Source: an uncultured Flammeovirgaceae bacterium (GTDB taxonomy: Bacteria > Bacteroidota > Bacteroidia > Cytophagales > Cyclobacteriaceae). Taken from it: a stretch of DNA of 34,385 bases. The notes under the pieces were generated by a model. The model saw only the letters and a list, made by a program, of their open reading frames with translations. It was not told the DNA's origin and did no database searches. Shown piece by piece: positions 8,527 through 16,053 of this stretch. Position 1 is the stretch's first letter; each line of letters starts with the position of its first letter. Both the position numbers and the translations under genes were made by a program. The DNA lies in NCBI GenBank assembly GCA_946886805.1, contig CAMPJM010000002.1, positions 1 through 34,385 of the forward strand, given 5' to 3'.

Positions 8527-10635
8527 TTAAGGTTGCTTAACCTTTCCTGAGTGCCCATAAGGATCAGTTTCGCCATCCCATTTACCGCCTTGTGATAAAA
8601 TCACATACACTACGGCAGGAAAAGACAAGGACTCAGGAATTGTATATTCAGTCATGCTTACATACTTTCGGTTATCTACAAATTGCCGTTGTGCGGGTAA
8701 ACTTTTCAGATCAGGAATCATTCCAGGTGCCCCTTCTTTAATCTGGGCAAGGTTGCCAGGGCCAAAGACCTGAAGCCCGGGAGCAGGTCCCCAACCCTGC
8801 GCTTTCATGGGATATGAATCATGGCTGAGCGGATCCCAGGTTCTGTCAAACCCTATACCTGTCAGGTAGCACTTTCCTATAGGGTTTAGTCCTTGGTTGT
8901 AATCCATTAACTGAGATACTGCATTGATGTATTTTTGCTCTTTTGTTAATCGCCATTGCATCAGGCAGGGATCAGCATATTGACCCTGGGCAGTCTGGCT
9001 ACCCCACCATCGATTGGGATCGTCCGTGCCATTGGGATAAGGATTGTTATTTAAATCCTGCATGGCTTTATCTGCAGCGGCTTTGACAACAGCTTCAAAA
9101 ATTTCAACTACTGCTTTGTCTTTTGGTCTGCTGTTTTGAACTAAATAACTAAAAAAATGAGGGCCTAAGATTATCTCCCCATCCTGTATTGACCTCGGAT
9201 TATCGATATACCTGGTTTGATATTCCCTTGCTATTGAAGCATTTTGTTTTACCCAGCCATGAGCCTTTTCATCTCCCGTTAGCAAATAGTATTGAATATT
9301 GAAGTAAAGCTTGTGAGCAGGTTTTGCGGAATCACCGGCATAATTCCAAGCATTTTCCGCCCTTTTTTGCAACTCGTTTGCCCTTGTCAAATTATAAGGT
9401 TTAATAGCTCTTGCCAAGTGGGCAAAAAGTCCGGCTGCCAACGATGTTGACCCAAGACTAACCCTAAAAGTGCCATATTTTGCAGTATCCAAATCAAGCC
9501 CCACATCATTTGAAGGGTATCCGTTTCTTTCTGTTCCAGATCTAACGCCACCATTTTCCTCCTGCAAAAACTCCCAAATAAGCGTGCCCCATTCCGCTTC
9601 ATCTATAACATCTGGAATGCCATTACCTTTCCCTATTGGTTTAAAATTCTCATCAAACTGATCAGGAATATTGAACTGATTATCAGAAAAATATTGGGGA
9701 AATGCATCATAAGCAGACAGCAGTGCAATGGGCGCCATCATATGATGATCACGTCTATCTGCATCTCCAGCGTCATGGTAGCCCCCATGGGTTTCAAAAG
9801 TAGAATCTGCATTGGTAAAATCAACTTTTGCTTCTTTGGAAGGTGAGTCTGTTAAATAAGTAAGGGTGTGGCAGGTTTCACGGATATTATGGTCAAAATA
9901 TGGCTTCTTTTGTTCCATACCACAGCGTTGATGAAGCAAGCCTCTAAACTGCACGTGTGCAAGTCGGTCAGAAAATTCTCCACCAACACCAAAAGGATAG
10001 GAACTACCATAACCTTTGACAATTATTTTATATGGGCCACCTTCAGGAACTTTGGATAGATCAATGCGATATACATGATCTCCAGAATTTTTACTTTCCC
10101 CGATTTCTTCAAGTACACCTTGGGTAACCAGCTTTTCGGTATTTACTTCTATTACCTCATAATTGGGAAGTTCACTTACTATTTTTTTACCCCCTCCTGT
10201 TCCAAGCCAAATCGCAAAATTTGCATACCGTACGGTTGATAAAGCACTGTAAGCACTTTGATTGGTTTTTATGGACTCACAAAAAATTTCTTTATCATCA
10301 AAAGTAAAAGTTTGCTCTCCATGGGGGGACTTTAAGGTATATTCCTTTCCATTCTCAAATGGCTCCTGCATAGTGAGATAGATATGGTGCTCATAGCTAA
10401 AATCTATTCCGCTCCAGTTGGGAGTTACCCATTTATCAATGCTGACAGGAACTTTTTCATTAATGCTCCATTCTCTTTTATCAGTATCCACACCATCAAT
10501 GTCAGCTCCCATGAAATAAACGACCAGTACATTTCTGGAAGCAGTCCGTATTTCTTTTATTTCTACCTGTCCAAAAGCTGAAACGGCACAAAGAAGCAGG
10601 TTAACGATTATAACTATAGGTTTTTGTAAGAGCAT
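8527..10635 (-). CDS. GH9 family glycoside hydrolase (endoglucanase-like) with N-terminal Ig-like domain
   Basis: 702 aa. Signal peptide 1-22 (cut after AFGQ), no lipobox, likely periplasmic. An Ig-like cellulase N-terminal domain spans about 120-215 (TNQSAYS to YGSSYPFGVG), preceded by a beta-rich segment. The alpha/alpha barrel runs about 220-690. HDAGD at 287-291 gives the base/nucleophile-positioning pair D288 and D291; E668 in YTIPE is the likely general acid. GLNPIGKCYLTGIG (582-595) is the usual late GH9 motif, but the following PHHR is replaced by DPLSHDS (601-607), so subsite contacts differ from classic cellulases. The gene follows susD after 250 bp holding four hairpins, and 129 bp separate it from GH10. 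GH9 enzymes cut beta-1,4-glucans, mixed-linkage glucan or remove single sugars; the specificity here is open. Confidence 0.87.
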   Translation of the reverse strand: MLLQKPIVIIVNLLLCAVSAFGQVEIKEIRTASRNVLVVYFMGADIDGVDTDKREWSINEKVPVSIDKWVTPNWSGIDFSYEHHIYLTMQEPFENGKEYTLKSPHGEQTFTFDDKEIFCESIKTNQSAYSALSTVRYANFAIWLGTGGGKKIVSELPNYEVIEVNTEKLVTQGVLEEIGESKNSGDHVYRIDLSKVPEGGPYKIIVKGYGSSYPFGVGGEFSDRLAHVQFRGLLHQRCGMEQKKPYFDHNIRETCHTLTYLTDSPSKEAKVDFTNADSTFETHGGYHDAGDADRRDHHMMAPIALLSAYDAFPQYFSDNQFNIPDQFDENFKPIGKGNGIPDVIDEAEWGTLIWEFLQEENGGVRSGTERNGYPSNDVGLDLDTAKYGTFRVSLGSTSLAAGLFAHLARAIKPYNLTRANELQKRAENAWNYAGDSAKPAHKLYFNIQYYLLTGDEKAHGWVKQNASIAREYQTRYIDNPRSIQDGEIILGPHFFSYLVQNSRPKDKAVVEIFEAVVKAAADKAMQDLNNNPYPNGTDDPNRWWGSQTAQGQYADPCLMQWRLTKEQKYINAVSQLMDYNQGLNPIGKCYLTGIGFDRTWDPLSHDSYPMKAQGWGPAPGLQVFGPGNLAQIKEGAPGMIPDLKSLPAQRQFVDNRKYVSMTEYTIPESLSFPAVVYVILSQGGKWDGETDPYGHSGKVKQP

Positions 10636-10680
10636 TGGATGCTAAAAATTAGATCATTGAAATTTTAAATTTTTCCTCTT

Positions 10681-10704
10681 AAGGTTTGTGAGGACACAAA
10701 CCTT
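10681..10704. repeat. Perfect 10-bp inverted repeat, 4-nt loop
   Basis: AAGGTTTGTG pairs with CACAAACCTT around AGGA. It is the first of four consecutive hairpins between the GH9 start and the susD stop. On the minus-strand mRNA it lies just upstream of the GH9 start. Confidence 0.7.
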
Positions 10705-10730
10705 GGCAGGTGGAAACTTCCGACGCTCCT

Positions 10731-10756
10731 TAGCAAGGGAGCATGCTCCCTTGTCT
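10731..10756. repeat. 26-nt repeat containing a perfect 20-bp palindrome, copy 2
   Basis: Identical to 64-89; the palindrome is at 10734-10753. It lies between susD and the GH9 gene. Together the two copies bracket the whole enzyme block of PUL 1 (GH2 to GH9). Confidence 0.85.
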
Positions 10757-10774
10757 GCTGTCATAACCCCTTCC

Positions 10775-10807
10775 AGATACTATCCCTTTTTTAAGGGGAT
10801 AGTATCT
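10775..10807. repeat. Hairpin H1, copy 1 (12-bp stem)
   Basis: AGATACTATCCC pairs with GGGATAGTATCT across a 9-nt loop. A near-identical hairpin lies at 15920-15951, upstream of susC. Confidence 0.8.
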
Positions 10808-10839
10808 CTGGCTTTAGTGTTATTGCCTAATGCTAGGAA

Positions 10840-10871
10840 GGATGCCATCCGCCAGCTGGCGGATGGCATCC
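10840..10871. repeat. Hairpin H2, copy 1 (perfect 32-bp palindrome)
   Basis: Positions 10840-10855 are the exact reverse complement of 10856-10871, with the core CCGCCAGCTGGCGG. It starts 14 nt past the susD stop codon. A related palindrome lies at 15877-15904. As a 16-bp stem it would form a very stable mRNA 3'-end structure after susD. Confidence 0.85.
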
Positions 10872-10885
10872 CGCTACATGTTCGC

Positions 10886-12448
10886 CTAATTCACATATCC
10901 GGGGTTTTGTGGAAATGTTCCCATCAAATCTATAGAGCTCTGAGGTATAGGCAATCTCACCATATGAGGTGCCATAGGCTCAGGAACCTCTCCGGCTTCA
11001 TTACCGCCATATCTATAATGTTCATTTTGCCTCTCAACTAAAACCCCTAATCTTTTCAATAGGAACCATCGGTTATTTTCAAATGCCAATTCCCTTGCAG
11101 ATTCTTCCAGATAGTTATCCAATGTAAAAGAAGTAAAGGGTTCATCACCTAAGCCTGCTCTATCCCTGACTTGATTGATATAATTTAATGCAGTAGCATT
11201 TCCAGAATTTTGACCTGATAATTGCCAATGTGCCTCAGCCCCCAAAAGCAAGGTCTCTGCATAGCGGTAGTACATGATATCTTTGTAGCTATCATTGGTA
11301 TTTACTGGCTTTTCAGTGTCGTGCCATTTTTTTAAACTCCAGTGGTACTGTCTGTAGTTGTCGGGATAAGCTGATTCCGGTAATGGCTCACCGAAATTAG
11401 GACTGTCAGGATTATTGACAAATAACTCCAATGGATAGTAATAAGTGCTGAACCTCAAATCATTCTCTTCATCATACAGAGATCTCAAATAATCGTTGGG
11501 AAATGACCATCCTAATGCCTGACCACCACCTTCTACTGTGGATATAATTTCACCCCCTGGGATTTCGTATAATCTATTGTTAAACAGACTGCCTATCCAG
11601 GTGCCTCTTCCACCAGCAAGGTCATCACTATTGCCTCCCAGTTCAAGCTCTCTGGTATAGACAAATAGGGCTTCCTTATGAGTCAGATCCTGGCCAAACA
11701 CTTCATTTATACCGACCAATCCATGTGTTCCATCGTTAATGATGGCATCAAACTGAGCCGCAGCTTCTTCGTAATCACCAACCCACATAGCTGCCTTTCC
11801 TCTAATGTGCCTCGCTACCCCTTGTCCATATCTACCGTGGGGGACATCCCAATCCAAATGTTCAATGGCAAAATCTAAATCTTCATTGATTAAAGCCATC
11901 ACAGCGTCGGGGTCAGCAGGTTCATATACTACTGAGTCGAAAACATTTTCAGGGGTAGTAGGGACAGTATCCAAAAGGATGTTGTCGTACATCCTCAAAA
12001 GATCCAAATACAATTCTCCCCGAATCACCCTGGCCTGAGCTACTAATTTATTCTTTTCGTCCTCGTTCATTTCTATGTTGCGTGCATTGGTGATCAAAGC
12101 ACTTGCGCGGTCTATGATCTGATAAGGCAGTGTCCATTTGGAGGACCCGAAACCTGCTGGTGTATGTCCTGAACCATATGGCCTGTGCCATGTTCTGGTA
12201 AGTCCTAAATCTGTACCCACCATAAAGAAAGCGTTTAACCTTAATGCCTCTCCTTCAAAACCAGGCGCATTATTCCTTCGTTGTAAATTATATAAGCCGT
12301 TTACGCCTACTTCCAAACCCTCCGGTGTAGTATAAAGGTAATCAACACCTATTTGGTCTATTACTTCTTCTTCAAGAAAATCCGTGCATGATACATTGAG
12401 GCCCAATAGTCCCAGCATCAATACTCCTATATATTTTATTTTTTTCAT
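10886..12448 (-). CDS. susD: SusD/RagB family glycan-binding lipoprotein (PUL 1)
   Basis: 520 aa. Lipobox NVSC with Cys21, then TDFLEE, as in most SusD proteins. The N-terminal helical (TPR-like) scaffold and a C-terminal RagB region are recognisable: YRYAETLLLGAEAHW near 395-410, YINQVRDRAGL near 425, ELAFENNRW near 455, and the closing IPQSS...NPGYVN. SusD lids the SusC channel and captures oligosaccharides at the outer membrane. It follows susC by 78 bp in the same orientation, the standard pair order. The stop codon is followed at once by a 32-bp palindrome. The ligand cannot be read from the sequence. Confidence 0.95.
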   Translation of the reverse strand: MKKIKYIGVLMLGLLGLNVSCTDFLEEEVIDQIGVDYLYTTPEGLEVGVNGLYNLQRRNNAPGFEGEALRLNAFFMVGTDLGLTRTWHRPYGSGHTPAGFGSSKWTLPYQIIDRASALITNARNIEMNEDEKNKLVAQARVIRGELYLDLLRMYDNILLDTVPTTPENVFDSVVYEPADPDAVMALINEDLDFAIEHLDWDVPHGRYGQGVARHIRGKAAMWVGDYEEAAAQFDAIINDGTHGLVGINEVFGQDLTHKEALFVYTRELELGGNSDDLAGGRGTWIGSLFNNRLYEIPGGEIISTVEGGGQALGWSFPNDYLRSLYDEENDLRFSTYYYPLELFVNNPDSPNFGEPLPESAYPDNYRQYHWSLKKWHDTEKPVNTNDSYKDIMYYRYAETLLLGAEAHWQLSGQNSGNATALNYINQVRDRAGLGDEPFTSFTLDNYLEESARELAFENNRWFLLKRLGVLVERQNEHYRYGGNEAGEVPEPMAPHMVRLPIPQSSIDLMGTFPQNPGYVN

Positions 12449-12526
12449 CTGTATTTATATTTTATGATCTTTTTCTTTTAGACTTAATCATTCCAAAATG
12501 AAGGTTTTAGCATAATGGATCAGGTA

Positions 12527-15514
12527 TTAAAACCCTATCTGTAAACCTCCAATTAAACTGATCATTTCAGGATAATCATTCGGTTCCTTTTCAGGGCTGT
12601 AAGATTGGTAATCAGTCACCGTCAGGGGATTTTGAGCAGTTACATAGAATCTAACGTTCCCCAGGTTTGCTTTAGATAATAATGATTCAGGTAAGGAATA
12701 ACCTAAAGTCACCGTTTGAACCCTGAAGTAGGAGGCATCTTGAAGTCCCATAACAGGATTTATAAATTCAGGATCATTTGATTCTCTAGGTCTTGGCCAG
12801 TTACCAGTAGGGTTTTCTGGTGTCCAGTAATTTTGTTTTACACCATTTAAAACCCCTCTTAAAGATCCTCCATTTACATAATTGTATAAATAAGGGTTTC
12901 TTTTGGTCACACCCTGAACAGCAAGTACGTTTATGGCAAGATCAAAACCCTTAAAGCTTAAATCAGCATACATTGAACCAAACCAATCTGGATTTCTGGA
13001 AGTGATTACGTTGTCAGCGGAATTCAATTCCCCATCTGTTGGATCGCGGTCATATAATTTTATGTCGCCAGGTTTCAGGCCGGGAGTATGAGAACCTGCA
13101 ATATCCTCGCCTGTTTGCCAGATACCCACCGGCATATACTGATAATATACATCTGTAGGATATCCAATAAACCATCGATTGGCAACATCATCATCTTCCA
13201 CACCATCACCATCAAGATCGCCATATAAGCTAATGATTTGATTTCTGTTTTTGGAAAACTGCGCTCCCACATTGACCACAAAATCACCTCTTTCAATTGC
13301 TACCATATTTAGTGATAGTTCAATGCCCTGATTTTCAATTTCTCCAATGTTATAGAGCCTATTGGTGAAACCAGTAGTAGGATTTATAGCTTGTGTAGCG
13401 AGAAGATCTGTAGTCCGCGTGTTATAAAATTCCACAGTTCCAGTTATCCGGCTTTTTAAAAGGCCAAAATCAACAGCTGCATTAAAGGTGGTCGAAGTTT
13501 CCCATTTTAAATCAGGATTTGGCAGCCTATTCCCAGGAGAATAACCTGATACTTTTGCACCGTCAAACACATAATCATATTGATTAGCAGTAGATAAACT
13601 GCCATAAGGGCCTATAGCCTGATTGCCCACACTGCCGTAACTGGCCCTTAATTTTAAATTGGTGACTACACCCACATTCTGAAAGAAACTTTCTCTGTGT
13701 ACATTCCATCCAATGCCTACCGCAGGGAAAGTGGCCCACTTGTTGTTGGCTCCAAATACTGTTGATGCATCTCTTCTTGCTGATATATTTATATAATATT
13801 TACCCGCATAATCATACTGAACTCGTCCTACAAAGGATAACAACCCTCTTCTGTTAGCCCCTATTTCCTGGTTGTTGACCTGAGCTCCCTGCAATCCATA
13901 TATGCCAACTAAATCATTGGGGATGTTTAAAGCATTATTTCTGAAATTGGAGTAATTGGATTCTGTAATACTTTGAACAAAAGTAAAACCCAGATTATGT
14001 TCACCAAGGCTTTTGTCGTAGGAAAAGATATTTTCCAGTTGATATTCCATATTATCCTCGAAACGAATAAACCCCTGGCCAAGGCCGCCATTTTGGATAC
14101 CAACCAAAGATTCAGCCGTAGCATAGTTTGTCGTTTTTCTATTCCAGGATCTGCGGCTTGCATTAAACCGGTATAAAAAACCATCAAAAGGTGTTAAATC
14201 GACAAAAAGGTTAATAATGTCATTCCTGTCTTTTTCTACATTGCTTACTTCGGCTAAATCCAACAAGGGATTAAAACTTTCCTGAACACCTGTAGGATTA
14301 AGTCGATAAGTGCCATCTTCGTTAAAAATCTTTCCTAAAGGAGAGGTTGTAATAGATCTGTTTAAAGTTCCTTGAGATCCTCCCAAACCAGGATTGTTTT
14401 TTTCTGATAATTGAAATGATGAATTAACGCCCATCTTAATCCAATTATTGATTTCCTGATCTACGTTGACCCTGAGTTGAACTCTTTCAAAGTCGGTTCC
14501 AGGCACTACACCTTCCTGATTATTATAATTTAAACTGGCGTACACCCTTGACTTTTCCGTCCCAGCAGAAACGCTGACATTGTGGTTTTGAATGGGCGCA
14601 ATTCTTAATAGTTCGTCCTCCCAATCGATATATTCGCCTGACTCCAGCACCTCTAATTCAGTAGGCGTGAAAATATTTTCATCTATGATGTCCTGGCCGG
14701 GGTTATCGGTTCTCCAAGCTTCTCTTTTTAACTGCGCAAACTCTTGTCCGGAATAAACATCAAAATTCCTGTTAACGGTTTGAGCGCCATAGTAGCCGTT
14801 ATAGCCCACAATTACTTTCCCGACCTTACCCCTTTTAGTGGTAATTAAAATAACGCCATTAGAAGCTCTTGCTCCATATATAGCTTGTGCCGCTGCATCT
14901 TTCAATATTTCCATAGATGCAATGTCATTAGGGTTTATATCGTTAATACTCCCCGCAGGAACACCGTCCACAATTACAAGAGGATCATTACCTCCACTTA
15001 AAGAGCTTTTGCCCCTTATCAATATATTAGAAGAACCTCCCGGGCCTGCGTTATTTGTTGTAATGAGTACCCCTGGGGCTTTTCCTCTTAGCATCTCTCC
15101 GATATCAGTAGAGGGCACCTTTAATAAATCCTCCGCCTGAACTGATACGACAGAACTGATCACGTCGCTTTTCTTCTGCGTTCCATACCCTACCACCACT
15201 ATCTCTGACAAAGCCTGCACATCAGGGTAAAGTGTCACATCAATTTCTGAACGCCCTGCAACATTCACGTTTATACTCTCATAGCCCACAAAGGAAACAA
15301 CCAAGGTTGCATCTTCAGGTGCTTCAATAGTGAAGTTTCCATCTATATCAGTCACAGTACCAGATGTTGTACCATCAATGATAACGTTTGCGCCGGGAAT
15401 CGGCAAACCGTTTTCTGCACCGATAACCTTTCCTGTCACGCTGTTATCCTGTGCCACTGCTCTCGAACCCAAGCATAAAATACAGCATAAAATGAATAGT
15501 AATTTTTGTCTCAT
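12527..15514 (-). CDS. susC: SusC/RagA family TonB-dependent outer-membrane transporter (PUL 1)
   Basis: 995 aa, usual length. Signal peptide 1-22 (cut after AVAQ). A carboxypeptidase-regulatory-like domain at about 25-105 (VTGKVIGAENGLPIPGANV) is followed by the TonB-box/plug junction SEIVVVGYGTQKK near 104-117 and the plug motifs LRGKAPGV, IRGKSSL and ARASNGVI. The rest is a 22-stranded barrel ending GGLQIGF, with an aromatic last residue. It imports oligosaccharides with its SusD partner, powered by TonB. There is no N-terminal anti-sigma-interacting extension, which agrees with control by the HTCS rather than an ECF sigma factor. It is the first gene of PUL 1, so the main promoter is expected in 15515-15900. 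Confidence 0.96.
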   Translation of the reverse strand: MRQKLLFILCCILCLGSRAVAQDNSVTGKVIGAENGLPIPGANVIIDGTTSGTVTDIDGNFTIEAPEDATLVVSFVGYESINVNVAGRSEIDVTLYPDVQALSEIVVVGYGTQKKSDVISSVVSVQAEDLLKVPSTDIGEMLRGKAPGVLITTNNAGPGGSSNILIRGKSSLSGGNDPLVIVDGVPAGSINDINPNDIASMEILKDAAAQAIYGARASNGVILITTKRGKVGKVIVGYNGYYGAQTVNRNFDVYSGQEFAQLKREAWRTDNPGQDIIDENIFTPTELEVLESGEYIDWEDELLRIAPIQNHNVSVSAGTEKSRVYASLNYNNQEGVVPGTDFERVQLRVNVDQEINNWIKMGVNSSFQLSEKNNPGLGGSQGTLNRSITTSPLGKIFNEDGTYRLNPTGVQESFNPLLDLAEVSNVEKDRNDIINLFVDLTPFDGFLYRFNASRRSWNRKTTNYATAESLVGIQNGGLGQGFIRFEDNMEYQLENIFSYDKSLGEHNLGFTFVQSITESNYSNFRNNALNIPNDLVGIYGLQGAQVNNQEIGANRRGLLSFVGRVQYDYAGKYYINISARRDASTVFGANNKWATFPAVGIGWNVHRESFFQNVGVVTNLKLRASYGSVGNQAIGPYGSLSTANQYDYVFDGAKVSGYSPGNRLPNPDLKWETSTTFNAAVDFGLLKSRITGTVEFYNTRTTDLLATQAINPTTGFTNRLYNIGEIENQGIELSLNMVAIERGDFVVNVGAQFSKNRNQIISLYGDLDGDGVEDDDVANRWFIGYPTDVYYQYMPVGIWQTGEDIAGSHTPGLKPGDIKLYDRDPTDGELNSADNVITSRNPDWFGSMYADLSFKGFDLAINVLAVQGVTKRNPYLYNYVNGGSLRGVLNGVKQNYWTPENPTGNWPRPRESNDPEFINPVMGLQDASYFRVQTVTLGYSLPESLLSKANLGNVRFYVTAQNPLTVTDYQSYSPEKEPNDYPEMISLIGGLQIGF

Positions 15515-15876
15515 AGTTTAATTTATTTAGTTTAAATTAAGTCTCAATACCTGATCATGTAGTTCTGAAATCGTTTCCGAAAAGAAGAAAGAGTCGAACT
15601 ATCCACACAGCTATTTAATTTTGTATGTACAATCTTACTTTAACCACCCGCTATTCTCGTTCACTATAGTCCATAAAGTATGCACTATTGTTTTTATGGC
15701 CTTTAGATGAAATGGAGGGGTATTATGAGGTGATTTTTTGAAACGATTATTAGATTGCGTGGGGTAAACAAAATATTTAAAATCATCGCAAAGTTGCTGG
15801 AAAGCTTTTGGGAGGGTATCCTTCCCCTTTGAAAAACCACAATCACAAGCCAATCCGCTTCCGAACCGGATACGAA

Positions 15877-15904
15877 GGATACCATCCGCTGGCGGATGGT
15901 ATCC
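15877..15904. repeat. Hairpin H2, copy 2 (13-bp stem)
   Basis: GGATACCATCCGC (15877-15889) pairs exactly with GCGGATGGTATCC (15892-15904). It is a close relative of the palindrome at 10840-10871 (GGATnCCATCCGC core). An outer pair, AACCGGATAC at 15865-15874 with GTATCCGGTT at 15899-15908, gives an alternative fold. Confidence 0.8.
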
Positions 15905-15919
15905 GGTTAACGCTGCACC

Positions 15920-15951
15920 AGATGCTATCCCTTTTTCAGGGGATAGTATCT
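15920..15951. repeat. Hairpin H1, copy 2 (12-bp stem, one G-T pair)
   Basis: AGATGCTATCCC pairs with GGGATAGTATCT across an 8-nt loop. It matches the hairpin at 10775-10807 except for one base in the left arm and changes in the loop. Its order relative to H2 is opposite to that in the copy at 10.8 kb. Confidence 0.8.
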
Positions 15952-16053
15952 TTAGGTACTACCACAAATTTAATGTAGGGTTAATTTCTGATGGAAGTCG
16001 GACGATGGGAGTTGGAAATAAAACGGTTTGTTCTTCCAACTGGACTTTTTCTT

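Larger units (their letters stand above)
15515..16053. other. Intergenic region upstream of susC (PUL 1 leader and promoter region)
   Basis: 539 bp without a credible gene; small minus-strand reading frames at 15635-15885 have no recognisable domain. It holds two hairpin repeats (15877-15904, 15920-15951) and an 8-bp inverted repeat (AGTTGGAA at 16010-16017 with 16034-16041) just after the beta-helix gene. The minus-strand sequence TATTGAGACT near 15538-15547 recurs upstream of the PL14-like gene at 31919-31928 and could be part of a promoter, but it fits the Bacteroidota -7 consensus (TAnnTTTG) poorly. AAGTATGCA near 15676-15684 weakly recalls the 34-nt operator. Confidence 0.5.

Noticed and set aside
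12477..12483. TTTAGAC in the susC-susD gap of PUL 1 as a further operator copy
   Set aside because: Only the first block matches; the GATTGCATACG part is missing and the sequence is AT-rich, so chance is likely.
15676..15690. AAGTATGCACTATTG upstream of susC (PUL 1) as an operator copy
   Set aside because: It shares only GTATGCA with the reverse complement of the motif and lacks the TTTAGAC block; too weak to call, though a matrix scan should include it.
15635..15885. Overlapping minus-strand frames of 60 and 72 aa upstream of susC
   Set aside because: They overlap each other in different frames, reach into the hairpin repeat, and show no domain, signal peptide or plausible composition.
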